NCBI GenBank assembly: GCA_002701555.1
Contig: NZVS01000017.1
Span: 1 to 22,579, forward strand
Reading direction: 5' to 3'
Source of the DNA: Alphaproteobacteria bacterium
GTDB lineage: Bacteria; Pseudomonadota; Alphaproteobacteria; Micavibrionales; Micavibrionaceae
DNA length: 22,579 bases
This document shows positions 7,648 to 15,693 of the stretch, in pieces. Both the position numbers and the translations under genes were made by a program. The stretch's first letter is position 1. Every line of letters starts with the position of its first letter. Below the pieces are notes generated by a model. The model saw only the letters and a list, made by a program, of their open reading frames with translations, had not been told where the DNA came from and did not search any database.

Positions 7648-8700
7648 ATGGACAAAAAACACCAAATATTCCTGCAAGTTTTTGAAAAACTGGGTACGCC
7701 TTTAGTTGCAGCAGTCAATGAGGTGACCGCGCGCAATGGTGGAAAAGCGACTGAGAAAGAGGATGCTGAAAAACTTGCGCAGCTTTTGACCGCTGTGACC
7801 AAGGCCAGTATTGAACTTTCCGAAAAATCAGATCTTACACAAAGTGACGCTGATAAGGATGACTTAAGGCTGGGGCTAACCTCTGTTGTTACACCCTTAA
7901 TTGCAAGCCTCTACCAAATGAGTGGGAAAATTCCCGCTGGAGCAGATGCCCAAAGGTTTTCAGAGGCATTTCAGGCACTCGCCTCTTACGTTGATAACTT
8001 TGTGTCTATTAAAGATGCCGCCAACCGTATGAAGCAAATTGAACAGGGTCAATTTTTTGCAGATGAAAATCAGATTCGCCTGCAAACCCTGAATGCGTTA
8101 GTTCCGATTGTAAACTCGGTTGTGGCCTTTCCGTTCGGAGAACAGCCGGGCAAATTGATCCGTAAAGTTACCGATAGATTGCTGGCTGACGCACGTGAAA
8201 TTCAGGGTGATATTATGTCGGATTTGCCCGCTGGGGAAAAAGAACATGCCCAGCTTTCTTTGCTTAAGGGTCTGGTTGTTATATATGCACAATCCCACTT
8301 TTCGGAAATGGCGAGAATTGTGTCTTCCCAAGACCAGCAAAAGCGCGAAGGTAGCGGTATGACGATGGAGCCTGTTTGGAAGGCTTATGATGCCCGCATT
8401 GACATGCTGAAAGTTTTGGCCGCGGCTTTGAGTGATCAGGAGTTGGGGTCAAGTCAAGTTGCCCCCCAACAAGCTGCTCAGGAACAACCTGCCCAGACAC
8501 AAATGCAACAACCACAGCAGCAAGACCAAGGACAGCCACAGGCTCAACAACAAGTACAGCAGCCAGCCCCAAATCCTCCGCCTACTGCGCAGCCACAAGA
8601 ACAACCGGCACAATCAGGTGGATCTGGCGGTGGCAGTCCAATGTCATTTTTTGCCAAGAAGAAACCATCTGATGATACAAATGATGGGGATGCTGCCTAG
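7648..8700 (+). CDS. Unidentified helical protein with Gln/Pro-rich C-terminal tail
   Basis: The 350-residue protein has no signal peptide or membrane helix. Residues 1-265 are predominantly helical (for example DAEKLAQLLTAVTKASIELS and DADKDDLRLGLTSVVTPLIA). Residues 269-322 are a low-complexity Gln/Pro/Ala tract, followed by a Gly/Ser linker (323-330) and a short charged end (MSFFAKKKPSDD). It starts 44 bases after the isomerase gene and has only a weak ribosome site. Its TAG stop is followed at once by the ATG of the transglycosylase, in the same frame. Position suggests an accessory of the secretion locus; I cannot assign a family. Confidence 0.75.
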   Translation: MDKKHQIFLQVFEKLGTPLVAAVNEVTARNGGKATEKEDAEKLAQLLTAVTKASIELSEKSDLTQSDADKDDLRLGLTSVVTPLIASLYQMSGKIPAGADAQRFSEAFQALASYVDNFVSIKDAANRMKQIEQGQFFADENQIRLQTLNALVPIVNSVVAFPFGEQPGKLIRKVTDRLLADAREIQGDIMSDLPAGEKEHAQLSLLKGLVVIYAQSHFSEMARIVSSQDQQKREGSGMTMEPVWKAYDARIDMLKVLAAALSDQELGSSQVAPQQAAQEQPAQTQMQQPQQQDQGQPQAQQQVQQPAPNPPPTAQPQEQPAQSGGSGGGSPMSFFAKKKPSDDTNDGDAA

Positions 8701-9114
8701 ATGACAAAAGTAATAGCCGCATGCCTCTTATTGGCCGCACAAACATATAACATTCCACCCGCAGTTTTGGTCGGGATCCTTCAGGTTGAAGGCGGAAGAG
8801 TAGGACAAGCCGTTGGTCCGAATACAAACGGTTCTTATGATTTGGGCCCGATGCAGATTAATACAATATGGGTGCCGCAACTTGCCAATTTTTGGGGCGT
8901 AAGCGAACAGACCGCAATGGCCTGGATCAAAGATGATGCGTGTACCAATATGGGGGTTTCGGCCTGGATTTTGCGACAGCATGTCAATAGTACAAATTCA
9001 CTGTCAACTGCGATCGGTCATTACCACTCCAAGACGCCCCATTTGAGCTATGCATATAAGTCTAAGGTCGTCAGTGCTATGAAACAAAAGGGTCTTGTCA
9101 GGCCAAAACGCTAA
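8701..9114 (+). CDS. Small lytic transglycosylase-like (SLT/lysozyme-fold) protein
   Basis: This 137-residue protein consists almost entirely of an SLT-like catalytic domain. A likely catalytic Glu30 sits in ILQVEGG, followed by NGSYDLGPMQIN (43-54) and IGHYHS (105-110), the usual order in VirB1-type and other SLT transglycosylases. Such enzymes cut the glycan strands of peptidoglycan to make room for secretion or conjugation machines. There is no convincing signal peptide, because the N-terminal hydrophobic stretch belongs to the fold. The in-frame TAG just upstream prevents extension. A GGGGA tract at 8686-8690 could serve as ribosome site, so coupled reinitiation is likely. It lies directly upstream of dotD. 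Confidence 0.8.
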   Translation: MTKVIAACLLLAAQTYNIPPAVLVGILQVEGGRVGQAVGPNTNGSYDLGPMQINTIWVPQLANFWGVSEQTAMAWIKDDACTNMGVSAWILRQHVNSTNSLSTAIGHYHSKTPHLSYAYKSKVVSAMKQKGLVRPKR

Positions 9115-9254
9115 AGTTAAAGGATTTTAAAGGCTTAGCTGTATAAAATTGCAGAGATGCCGGATTTGGTTTAAAAAGTAGGGCTTGTCACAGCCGCAGG
9201 AATATAGGACAGTTATAAATAACGTTTCGTTCTTTTAGAAAACTCAAAAAACAC

Positions 9255-9788
9255 ATGAAAACATTTCGCTTATTATACACATATTCAAAAGGATTTACGG
9301 CCTTGGCGGTTCTGTGTCTCGTTGCAGCTTGCCAGCCCGGCAAACCTTACAACTATAAGAGCCCTCAAGTTGTTGCCGACCCAGATAAAGTATCGGCCCA
9401 GCTGGCACAAGCTGCTGATCAGGCATCACAGGCCTTGCAAACACTGGCTGCAATTGAGCAAACACGTTCTCCCGAGGTAACAATGGAACCAGCGGATAAT
9501 GTACCGCTTGAACTAAGACGTGCCATTACGCTTGACTGGGTTGGTCCGGTTGAAGATGTTGCAAAAATTGTTGCCAATCGCGCTAGTTATCAGTTTGCAA
9601 CTATCGGCGAGCAAACCTCTAATCAAATGGTGGTTACAATCGATGTTGAAAATAAGCCTATCATAGATGTATTGCGTTCAATCGGACTTCAGCTAGGTAA
9701 TCGTGCTGATATTGTTGTTGACGCAGCCACCCAGACTGTTGAGCTACGTTATAATTCGCAATTCGAACAGGACAACGTGCCGTTTTAA
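9255..9788 (+). CDS. dotD: Type IVB secretion outer-membrane lipoprotein DotD (TraH-like)
   Basis: The 177-residue protein has a lipoprotein signal with lipobox LVAAC and the modified Cys at 26. A helical segment follows (VSAQLAQAADQASQALQTLAAIE, residues 46-68), then a C-terminal domain with ITLDWVGPVEDVAKIV (91-106), MVVTIDVENKPIIDVLRSIG and VELRY (162-166). This is the DotD pattern, with a secretin-N0-like domain. DotD helps place DotH in the outer membrane and is part of the Dot/Icm core complex. It is close in length to Legionella DotD (about 163 residues). DotC begins 3 bases after its stop. A 140-base gap precedes it, in which I see no convincing promoter. Confidence 0.9.
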   Translation: MKTFRLLYTYSKGFTALAVLCLVAACQPGKPYNYKSPQVVADPDKVSAQLAQAADQASQALQTLAAIEQTRSPEVTMEPADNVPLELRRAITLDWVGPVEDVAKIVANRASYQFATIGEQTSNQMVVTIDVENKPIIDVLRSIGLQLGNRADIVVDAATQTVELRYNSQFEQDNVPF

Positions 9789-9791
9789 GCA

Positions 9792-10631
9792 ATGATTAAG
9801 TGTCGTAAAAAAAATCTATTTGTATTGCTGGCTCTGGCGGCTTGTATGTTGGTTGCGGCTTGCTCAACCTGTTCAGCAGCAGAACTCGACCCGCCGCCAA
9901 ATAAAGAATACCTTCAAAGCCAGCGTTATGATGAATCGGTGACGGCTCTGTCACAGGAAATGCCGCTTGATATCAGGCTTGAGGCTTTAAAAGAAGCGGC
10001 CTTGTCTTATGGCGCGCGCGGAGGCCTTGCCTGGAGAACTTACTTCATCCGTCAGGAGTTGAATCAAAGTGCCTCGCAAATGGACAAGATTTATAATTTC
10101 AGGCAACTACTTATTCGCGCTCCGTCCGGTTTTGTCATTGAGCCGCCTATTGTGTCTGAGGCGCTGGATGCAATTATTATTGAAGGTGACGGGCAAAAAG
10201 CGGCCGTTTCAGATACGATTTATAATATTAACCGTAATGCGCGTTTCACCTCGACGGCCCGATCTTGGAGACAATATCTGGAACGTGACTGGGGTGAAGT
10301 GGAAGACCCTCCCGGGATCTTGTTGCCGAGAACAAAAGAAGAAATTGTGCTTTGGGAGCGTCTTGTCGATAAGGGATGGGACGAAGGAATTGAGCAGGCC
10401 GATGTTATTTTCGAAGAAGATCTGAACCGCCTTAATGCTGATTTTAAAGGTATGATACGTTACAAGAAACTTTTAGCGCAGGGAATGGTTTCCCCACCAT
10501 ATGCCTTGATGGTTAACCGTGGTGTAACTGGCGGCGGCGAAGAAATGCGTGTCGGTGACCGCGCTTTGGAAATTACTGGAAAACCCGCCCTTATTTCGGA
10601 GACTGGTGAATGGCGTCCCGTAAGCCGGTAA
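9792..10631 (+). CDS. dotC: Type IVB secretion outer-membrane lipoprotein DotC (TraI-like)
   Basis: The 279-residue lipoprotein has lipobox LVAAC with Cys24. Family marks run the whole length: ALSYGARGGLAWR (70-82), YNFRQLLI (101-108), the PPI at 118-120, ARSWRQYL (156-163), ILLPRTKEEIVLWERLVDKG (176-195) and a late GMVSPPYALMVNRGVTGGGE (231-250). DotC acts with DotD in the outer membrane to localise DotH. It overlaps the start of dotB by 22 bases, showing tight translational coupling. Cysteines 4, 18 and 27 are extra, two of them within the signal peptide. Confidence 0.93.
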   Translation: MIKCRKKNLFVLLALAACMLVAACSTCSAAELDPPPNKEYLQSQRYDESVTALSQEMPLDIRLEALKEAALSYGARGGLAWRTYFIRQELNQSASQMDKIYNFRQLLIRAPSGFVIEPPIVSEALDAIIIEGDGQKAAVSDTIYNINRNARFTSTARSWRQYLERDWGEVEDPPGILLPRTKEEIVLWERLVDKGWDEGIEQADVIFEEDLNRLNADFKGMIRYKKLLAQGMVSPPYALMVNRGVTGGGEEMRVGDRALEITGKPALISETGEWRPVSR

Positions 10632-11764
10632 GTTTAGTCAAAGGCGAGGACAGCGCCGGTCGAATCTACCCAGACGAACCTGACCGTTTTCGTGAAGATA
10701 CGGTCGACCCTTTCCTGACATGGTGTGTTAAACAAGGCTCATCCGATATTTCCATTCAAACAGAGCGCGTAGTCTATAACGATATTTCAGGAACACTCTA
10801 TCCAGCAACCTATCGAAGTATGGATGCATCTGACATGTCAGCCTTCCTGCACCGTATTTACGGGCCTGATGCGCAAGCCCGTCTTGCATCAGGCAAGGAT
10901 TTGGACGTGTCTTACGAGATACGACCAGATCGCTATAGCCGCATTCGCTTTCGTGTAAACATAACTGCTATACAGGCCAAAGGTCGTGATGCAGCACAGA
11001 TTACAATGCGCGCATTGCCGACCGAACCTCCTAAGATGAGTGATTTAAACATTGAGCAACATATCATCGATAACTGGGCGCCGCGCCAAGGAATGGTTGT
11101 AGTAACAGGTCCGACAGGTTCTGGTAAATCAACTTTGCTTGCCGCTGGTAACCGTATGCTTTTGGAGCGTGCAGAAGGGTGCGGTAAGATGCTAACTTAT
11201 GAGGCACCAATTGAATTTACCTATGACACAATAAAATCGCCGCGCTCACTTGTGTCGCAATCTGAAATACCGCGCCATCTGGCAGATTTTGCACATGGCG
11301 TAAGAAATGCCCTGCGCCGAAAACCGAATATTATTATGGTAGGTGAAGCGCGTGATCGTGAAACGATATCAGCAGCTATCGAGGCGGCTCAGACAGGGCA
11401 CGCAGTTTACACAACAACGCATACGACAGGTGTGTCATCAACTGTACGGCGTATGATTTCATCCTTTGAAAAGGAAGAGCGTGGTGAGCGTGCTTATGCT
11501 TTGATGGAAACTTTGCGCATGATTGTAACCCAGTCCCTTGTCCCGAAAGTTTCAGGCGGGCGCATGGGTATCCGTGAATGGATGGTTTTCCCTGATGAGG
11601 TGCGTGAGAAATTGCTGGATATGAATTTCGAAGAATGGACAAACGAGATAGAACGCATGATTCCATCCTATGGGCAAACTATGAATAAATCAGCATCGGA
11701 CGCGTTTGAAAATGGTGATATTACCAAGCGCCACTACCTTCTTCTTACTGGCGGCGGGGCTTAG
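10610..11764 (+). CDS. dotB: Type IVB secretion ATPase DotB (TraJ-like, PilT/VirB11 superfamily)
   Basis: This is a 384-residue cytoplasmic hexameric ATPase. The Walker A motif GPTGSGKST is at residues 167-175. The Walker B region IIMVGEARD starts at 241, with Glu246. It is followed by the His-containing AAQTGHAVYTTTHTTGV typical of PilT/VirB11-type secretion ATPases, and QITMRALP precedes the core. The length matches Legionella DotB (about 377). A GGAG eight bases upstream supports the ATG at 10610. In Dot/Icm systems DotB docks on DotO at the inner membrane and energises substrate transfer. Confidence 0.95.
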   Translation: MASRKPVSLVKGEDSAGRIYPDEPDRFREDTVDPFLTWCVKQGSSDISIQTERVVYNDISGTLYPATYRSMDASDMSAFLHRIYGPDAQARLASGKDLDVSYEIRPDRYSRIRFRVNITAIQAKGRDAAQITMRALPTEPPKMSDLNIEQHIIDNWAPRQGMVVVTGPTGSGKSTLLAAGNRMLLERAEGCGKMLTYEAPIEFTYDTIKSPRSLVSQSEIPRHLADFAHGVRNALRRKPNIIMVGEARDRETISAAIEAAQTGHAVYTTTHTTGVSSTVRRMISSFEKEERGERAYALMETLRMIVTQSLVPKVSGGRMGIREWMVFPDEVREKLLDMNFEEWTNEIERMIPSYGQTMNKSASDAFENGDITKRHYLLLTGGGA

Positions 11765-11811
11765 CCAAATAAACCTAAGATTAAGATTTAGGGTGTAGGC
11801 TTAAACAAAGT

Positions 11812-12114
11812 ATGGCGAAAAATCAAGTACAAGACATGCAAGACCAGGTAAACTGGCACTGGCGTAATTCGATGCGTCCAGTTCGGTTTTTTGCCTTTGA
11901 TGCGCGCGCCGCCGTATCATTTCTGTTCCTGCTGGTATATTTCAGAATGATCACTTTTATTTTTGCAATACTATCGACATTTGCATTTTATATGCTGGAG
12001 AAATACGGACTTACATTTAACTCTGCTATGCGCCGTTTCAGGTCATATCTGGCAGGTAACAAGCGCCCCGCATTGATGAGTTTCGGACGGCGACGTATGA
12101 AAGACTTTGGATAA
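11812..12114 (+). CDS. icmT: Type IVB secretion inner-membrane protein IcmT (TraK-like)
   Basis: The 100-residue protein carries the family core WHWRNSMRPVRFFAFDARA (residues 15-33). Two short hydrophobic segments follow at about 33-44 and 46-62, then LEKYGLTF, RRFRSYLAG and a basic C terminus. This is the IcmT/TraK pattern; Legionella IcmT is about 86 residues. IcmT is a small inner-membrane component needed for Dot/Icm function. It lies 47 bases after dotB, the same order as traJ-traK. It converges with the four-paralogue operon, with 42 bases between the stop codons. Confidence 0.92.
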   Translation: MAKNQVQDMQDQVNWHWRNSMRPVRFFAFDARAAVSFLFLLVYFRMITFIFAILSTFAFYMLEKYGLTFNSAMRRFRSYLAGNKRPALMSFGRRRMKDFG

Positions 12115-12156
12115 TTTTTCCCAGAGCTAAACAGTAAAATTTTATTTCTAAATTAT

Positions 12157-13311
12157 TTAACGAGAAAGAATAACTGCGTTGTTTTGCTCTATGCTGCGGC
12201 GAGCCTCGCGGGCAGCCATAAGTGCTTCTTGGCGTGTTCTTATTTCCTTCATTTCGGCAATTTTACTGTTGAGATAGACATCAAGTGCACTCAGTTGTGA
12301 ACGGGTACGCGCCACGCCTGCCTGGCTCGTGATCAATGACGTATAGAATTGCGGTCGCGCCGTGAACATCTTAGTCATGATTTCAAGGCGGGTATCTTCG
12401 GATACGCCGCTACCTTCAGGAATAAGCTCATCAATTTGTTCTTCATCGAATTCAAGATCATTTCGCAACATATTACGCATTTCTCTGGTTCCACCTTCAG
12501 GTCCGGGCAGTCGGGTTGCCGCAATCGCGGCAAAATCCTCGGCAAGCACACGTTTTTCCCTAACAAGTCTCTGATAAGTTGTTGCGTAATCGTCACGCTG
12601 ATTTTCATCTGTAACCACTTGGGGTGATAGTTGAGGAAGCGGGCGGATTCTGTTTGTTACATAGTTTGTAACCTCGCTTGGATCAGCAGCAGTTGAACTG
12701 CTTAGAGCTGTTTCGGGTTTTATATCAGTGTATATTTTATCAGGATCAATGTTTGTTTTACAAACTTCGGCAAGGGCATCGTTGCCTTCTTGACCTGTAC
12801 ATCTCTCGCTTAAATTTGCTATGTCATAGCGTAACCGTTCAGGCTCGCTCAGACCGCCGGGTGAGCCAGTACGTCCTATAGCGTTGTCGTGAATGATTTG
12901 AGCCAACTCTTGTTGATCTGCTTTTCGTTTGGCGCGCTGGTTAGGCAGATCTTTACTCATACTTACATACTCGCACCCAACTTGCGTCACACGTGCAGGC
13001 TCTACTCCCTCATCAATAATAATGTCATTAGCAGAGGTGACCGTATCAACATGAAGCTTTTCATCACTCATTGCGGATTCGGCCTGGGATTTTTGAGCAT
13101 CACCTGCTGCAAGTTGTTCTGTCTGTTTCATTAGTGGTGCTATGAATTCGGTCTTAACAGCATTTGATAAATTTCCAAAGGGTAGCCCTCCGAAACCAAA
13201 ACCCCCGAAACCGCCAAACTGTGCACGCGATGAAACCGGATCCCACAGAAGAACAACTGCGAGTATCAGTGTAAATAGAATATAAAGAAATTTTTTTATA
13301 TCTTTTTTCAT
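12157..13311 (-). CDS. Secreted paralogue 4 of the four-gene family (most diverged)
   Basis: The 384-residue protein has a signal peptide (hydrophobic core at 8-23, ending SSRA) followed by a Gly/Phe-rich stretch at 31-48 (FGGFGGFGFGG). The family core is diverged but alignable: LMKQTEQL at 60-67, SAN at 93-95 (30 residues from the Gln aligned with Met of MTEQ), and Cys113, one residue further out than in the others. The acidic motif EFDEEQIDELI is present, and a helical end (TSQAGVARTRSQLSALDVYL) aligns with TSDAGVRRQVNQNR of the first paralogue. It is last in the operon, 21 bases after the previous gene, and converges with icmT. Its ribosome site is weak. The mature protein contains several further cysteines. 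Function unknown. Confidence 0.82.
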   Translation of the reverse strand: MKKDIKKFLYILFTLILAVVLLWDPVSSRAQFGGFGGFGFGGLPFGNLSNAVKTEFIAPLMKQTEQLAAGDAQKSQAESAMSDEKLHVDTVTSANDIIIDEGVEPARVTQVGCEYVSMSKDLPNQRAKRKADQQELAQIIHDNAIGRTGSPGGLSEPERLRYDIANLSERCTGQEGNDALAEVCKTNIDPDKIYTDIKPETALSSSTAADPSEVTNYVTNRIRPLPQLSPQVVTDENQRDDYATTYQRLVREKRVLAEDFAAIAATRLPGPEGGTREMRNMLRNDLEFDEEQIDELIPEGSGVSEDTRLEIMTKMFTARPQFYTSLITSQAGVARTRSQLSALDVYLNSKIAEMKEIRTRQEALMAAREARRSIEQNNAVILSR

Positions 13312-13332
13312 GCGACTTTTTTATTTCCGTCT

Positions 13333-14481
13333 TTATCTCAGCTGGTCAATTCTGCCTTGAATATCATAATCAGCAATCTTTTTACCCAATCTGCTGGCAA
13401 CAAGGTTGCTATAACATTGCGCCAATTGAAAATTATAATAGCTGTCCCTTGCCTGCATGCCGGAAATCATCATATCTGCACGCAAGGCATTACTTTCAGG
13501 ACCAATTTGTCCGACTCCAAAAGCGGCACTGTTCAAATAATTAATTTGATCATCTTTGATCGTATAGGCGCTGACCCCGCGGGCCGAGGCTTCTTCTTCG
13601 CTCATACCATTTGATTGTCTTATTGCAATTTGTTCAGGTGTAGGATTATCGTTTTCCATGACCATGCGGTTCTTCATGGTAAGAGTGTAACAATACTCGG
13701 CCAGTTTCTGTTGGGCCATATATGGTCTCGCCTCAGCAAGGGCAAGTTGTGTTGACTCATTTTCGTAAGTATCTGCGGTCACATCAGGTAATTGGGTAGA
13801 AAACAGGAAATTGTTATTGTTTACAAAGTTTTGCGCTTCAGGAGACAGGTTTCCGTCTGAATCAGTTTCCATAGAAAGCGTTTCCGCATGCAATGATTCT
13901 CCGAGAACTGCATTATTATTTGTGCCTGTGTCCACATTACAAAAGGCTTTTTTAGTTTCATCAGAAGGATCAATATTCTGACAAGCTATATTCTGACTAT
14001 TTTGAATATTTAAGCTTTGAGTGGCCTGTGCGGATCCAACTGTTTGTGAACTGCTGGACAGTCCCGTTGACATAGCTGTTGTCATGGCTGCATCTGATTC
14101 TGCATCTTTTTGAATAACGGGCTTGGTCGTTGTAGCCAAGGCGCACGCCTCCTCATCAACACGAAGGGAAACGGCTGTCCGTGCGACATGCTGGTTAGCG
14201 GCGACGATTTTAGAGTGTTCGTTTTCACGCTCGGTAAATGAAGCTTGTCTTTCGGAATAAGCCATTTGTGATGCACTAAGCTGTTCTGTCATTTTCATTA
14301 AGGCAGGTAAGACATTGTCTTCCCAGAATGTTTCAAGCATAAACTCTCTATGATCTCTAAATTCTTGGCGTATAAACCGTCTTATTTCGGCAAGATTTTG
14401 TGCTTGGGCAACTGAAGTAATTCCAATAAGCAGGACCACCAGCAAAAGTAATAGGGAAAGAAGTTTTTGTTTTTTACTCAT
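13333..14481 (-). CDS. Secreted paralogue 3 of the four-gene family
   Basis: The 382-residue protein has a signal peptide with hydrophobic core at 7-22 ending AQAQ. It shares the family core: LPALMKMTEQL (58-68), ASFTE, AANQHVA (94-100) and Cys113 in RVDEEAC. The 30-residue spacing from MTEQ to AAN is the same as in paralogues 1 and 2. The centre is Ser/Asn/Gln-rich. The acidic motif appears as GMSEEEASARG. Further cysteines lie in IACQNID, KAFCNVD, AEYCYTL and LAQCYSN. Spacing to the previous gene is 12 bases, with AAAAGG upstream. I see no enzyme motif; a structural or surface role is possible but not shown. Confidence 0.85.
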   Translation of the reverse strand: MSKKQKLLSLLLLLVVLLIGITSVAQAQNLAEIRRFIRQEFRDHREFMLETFWEDNVLPALMKMTEQLSASQMAYSERQASFTERENEHSKIVAANQHVARTAVSLRVDEEACALATTTKPVIQKDAESDAAMTTAMSTGLSSSSQTVGSAQATQSLNIQNSQNIACQNIDPSDETKKAFCNVDTGTNNNAVLGESLHAETLSMETDSDGNLSPEAQNFVNNNNFLFSTQLPDVTADTYENESTQLALAEARPYMAQQKLAEYCYTLTMKNRMVMENDNPTPEQIAIRQSNGMSEEEASARGVSAYTIKDDQINYLNSAAFGVGQIGPESNALRADMMISGMQARDSYYNFQLAQCYSNLVASRLGKKIADYDIQGRIDQLR

Positions 14482-14493
14482 AATGTAAACCTT

Positions 14494-15693
14494 TTAATCC
14501 TGTTGGTATGGAGCCCTGCTGTCAGAGGCATAATATTCGGCAGCCTCGTCGCGTAAATCCAGCTCGTTAATCATCACCAGATTGGCCGCTGTTTGTTTTA
14601 ATGTTTTATACGTCTCGTATTTCAGCATAAGATTGGCGGCATCCTGAAGAACAACCTTTCTTTGTAAATCAGCAGGATGATTTACATTTTCCGCTGCTTG
14701 TCCTGCACCGTTGTTCATATAATGTGTCAGTACTTTCATTTGTGCCATAAAACTGGGTCTGTTATTTGGCCCCATGATTGATTCCATTTCGTCTTCATCT
14801 ATCCCGCCGCCTTGTGCCAGAATAGCCCGTATAAAATCTGCGGATTCGCCGGATCCTTCTTGATAGAGCGCTGCCTGTGAAGAAACACTGTAACAAGCAA
14901 GCCCCTGCACAGCTGCAATATCATTAATATCGCGCAAAATATCCTGTTGCTGGGGATCTCTTAGCAATACTGGCGATGGATTTGGAAGACTGGTTGTTTG
15001 ACAGATATTCTCGTAAAAAGCGAGCAGATCCGTTTCCTCATCTGTTGTCACGTCATCACTGAAATCAACATTGGGATATGTGTCTTGCGTATAGAAATTT
15101 GGAAATAAATCCCCATAAATACGTGTACCATCATCAGGTGTTACGCCTGTGGCCTCACCAACCGCACCATTCATCGATTCCCCAGGCTGATAAATTGTTT
15201 GAATTTGCCATAAATTTCTCTCCCCCCTTACGCCGGGTCCTTGGGCACCAACAGTACCAGGTAAGTTGAGAGTGGAAGTAAGGTTTTGCTGTGAAATACT
15301 TTCTGCTGCTGCCCTCATTTTGACATCACTTGAAACAAGCCCAGACGCCGCTGTTTGACGTTCGCACAAACCCTCTGAAGGGCGCATTTCTTCAGATGCA
15401 TCAGCAACTTGCTGGTTTGCGGCAATCTCTACATCTGTGGTGTTGTGCGAATCAGTAAAACTGGCCTGTGTTTCAACCTGTTTCATCTGCCCTGAAGAGA
15501 GCTGTTCCGTCATTCCCATCAAAGCAGCCGTCCAGTGATCGGCAGAAAGGTCGTCGAGAATAACTTCATTGCGCGTTTTTATAAAAAACTCTTGCTCAAT
15601 AATCCTTTTGATGGCTGCAGTACTAACCTGTGCCACGCCCATTACGGGAAACAAGAGCAAGATTAATAGACAAAGAAGAAGCGTTTTTTTCAT
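14494..15693 (-). CDS. Secreted paralogue 2 of the four-gene family
   Basis: The 399-residue protein has a clean signal peptide (residues 1-21, MKK then a Leu-rich core ending GVAQ). The core contains ALMGMTEQL (57-65), ASFTDSHN, AANQQVA (91-97) and RPSEGLC with Cys110. Later regions include a Cys-containing YENICQTT, LACYSVSSQAALY, the acidic motif GGIDEDEMESIMGPNNR, and a helical C-terminal region rich in Lys, Gln and Ala. Its ATG overlaps the stop codon of paralogue 1 by 4 bases (ATGA) and follows a strong AAGGAGGAA site, so translation is coupled. Family function is unknown. Confidence 0.87.
   Translation of the reverse strand: MKKTLLLCLLILLLFPVMGVAQVSTAAIKRIIEQEFFIKTRNEVILDDLSADHWTAALMGMTEQLSSGQMKQVETQASFTDSHNTTDVEIAANQQVADASEEMRPSEGLCERQTAASGLVSSDVKMRAAAESISQQNLTSTLNLPGTVGAQGPGVRGERNLWQIQTIYQPGESMNGAVGEATGVTPDDGTRIYGDLFPNFYTQDTYPNVDFSDDVTTDEETDLLAFYENICQTTSLPNPSPVLLRDPQQQDILRDINDIAAVQGLACYSVSSQAALYQEGSGESADFIRAILAQGGGIDEDEMESIMGPNNRPSFMAQMKVLTHYMNNGAGQAAENVNHPADLQRKVVLQDAANLMLKYETYKTLKQTAANLVMINELDLRDEAAEYYASDSRAPYQQD

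Noticed and set aside
9115..9254. Possible promoter (TTGTCA near 9185, TATAAA near 9214) before dotD
   Set aside because: The spacing between the boxes is wrong (23 bases) and no alternative pair fits.
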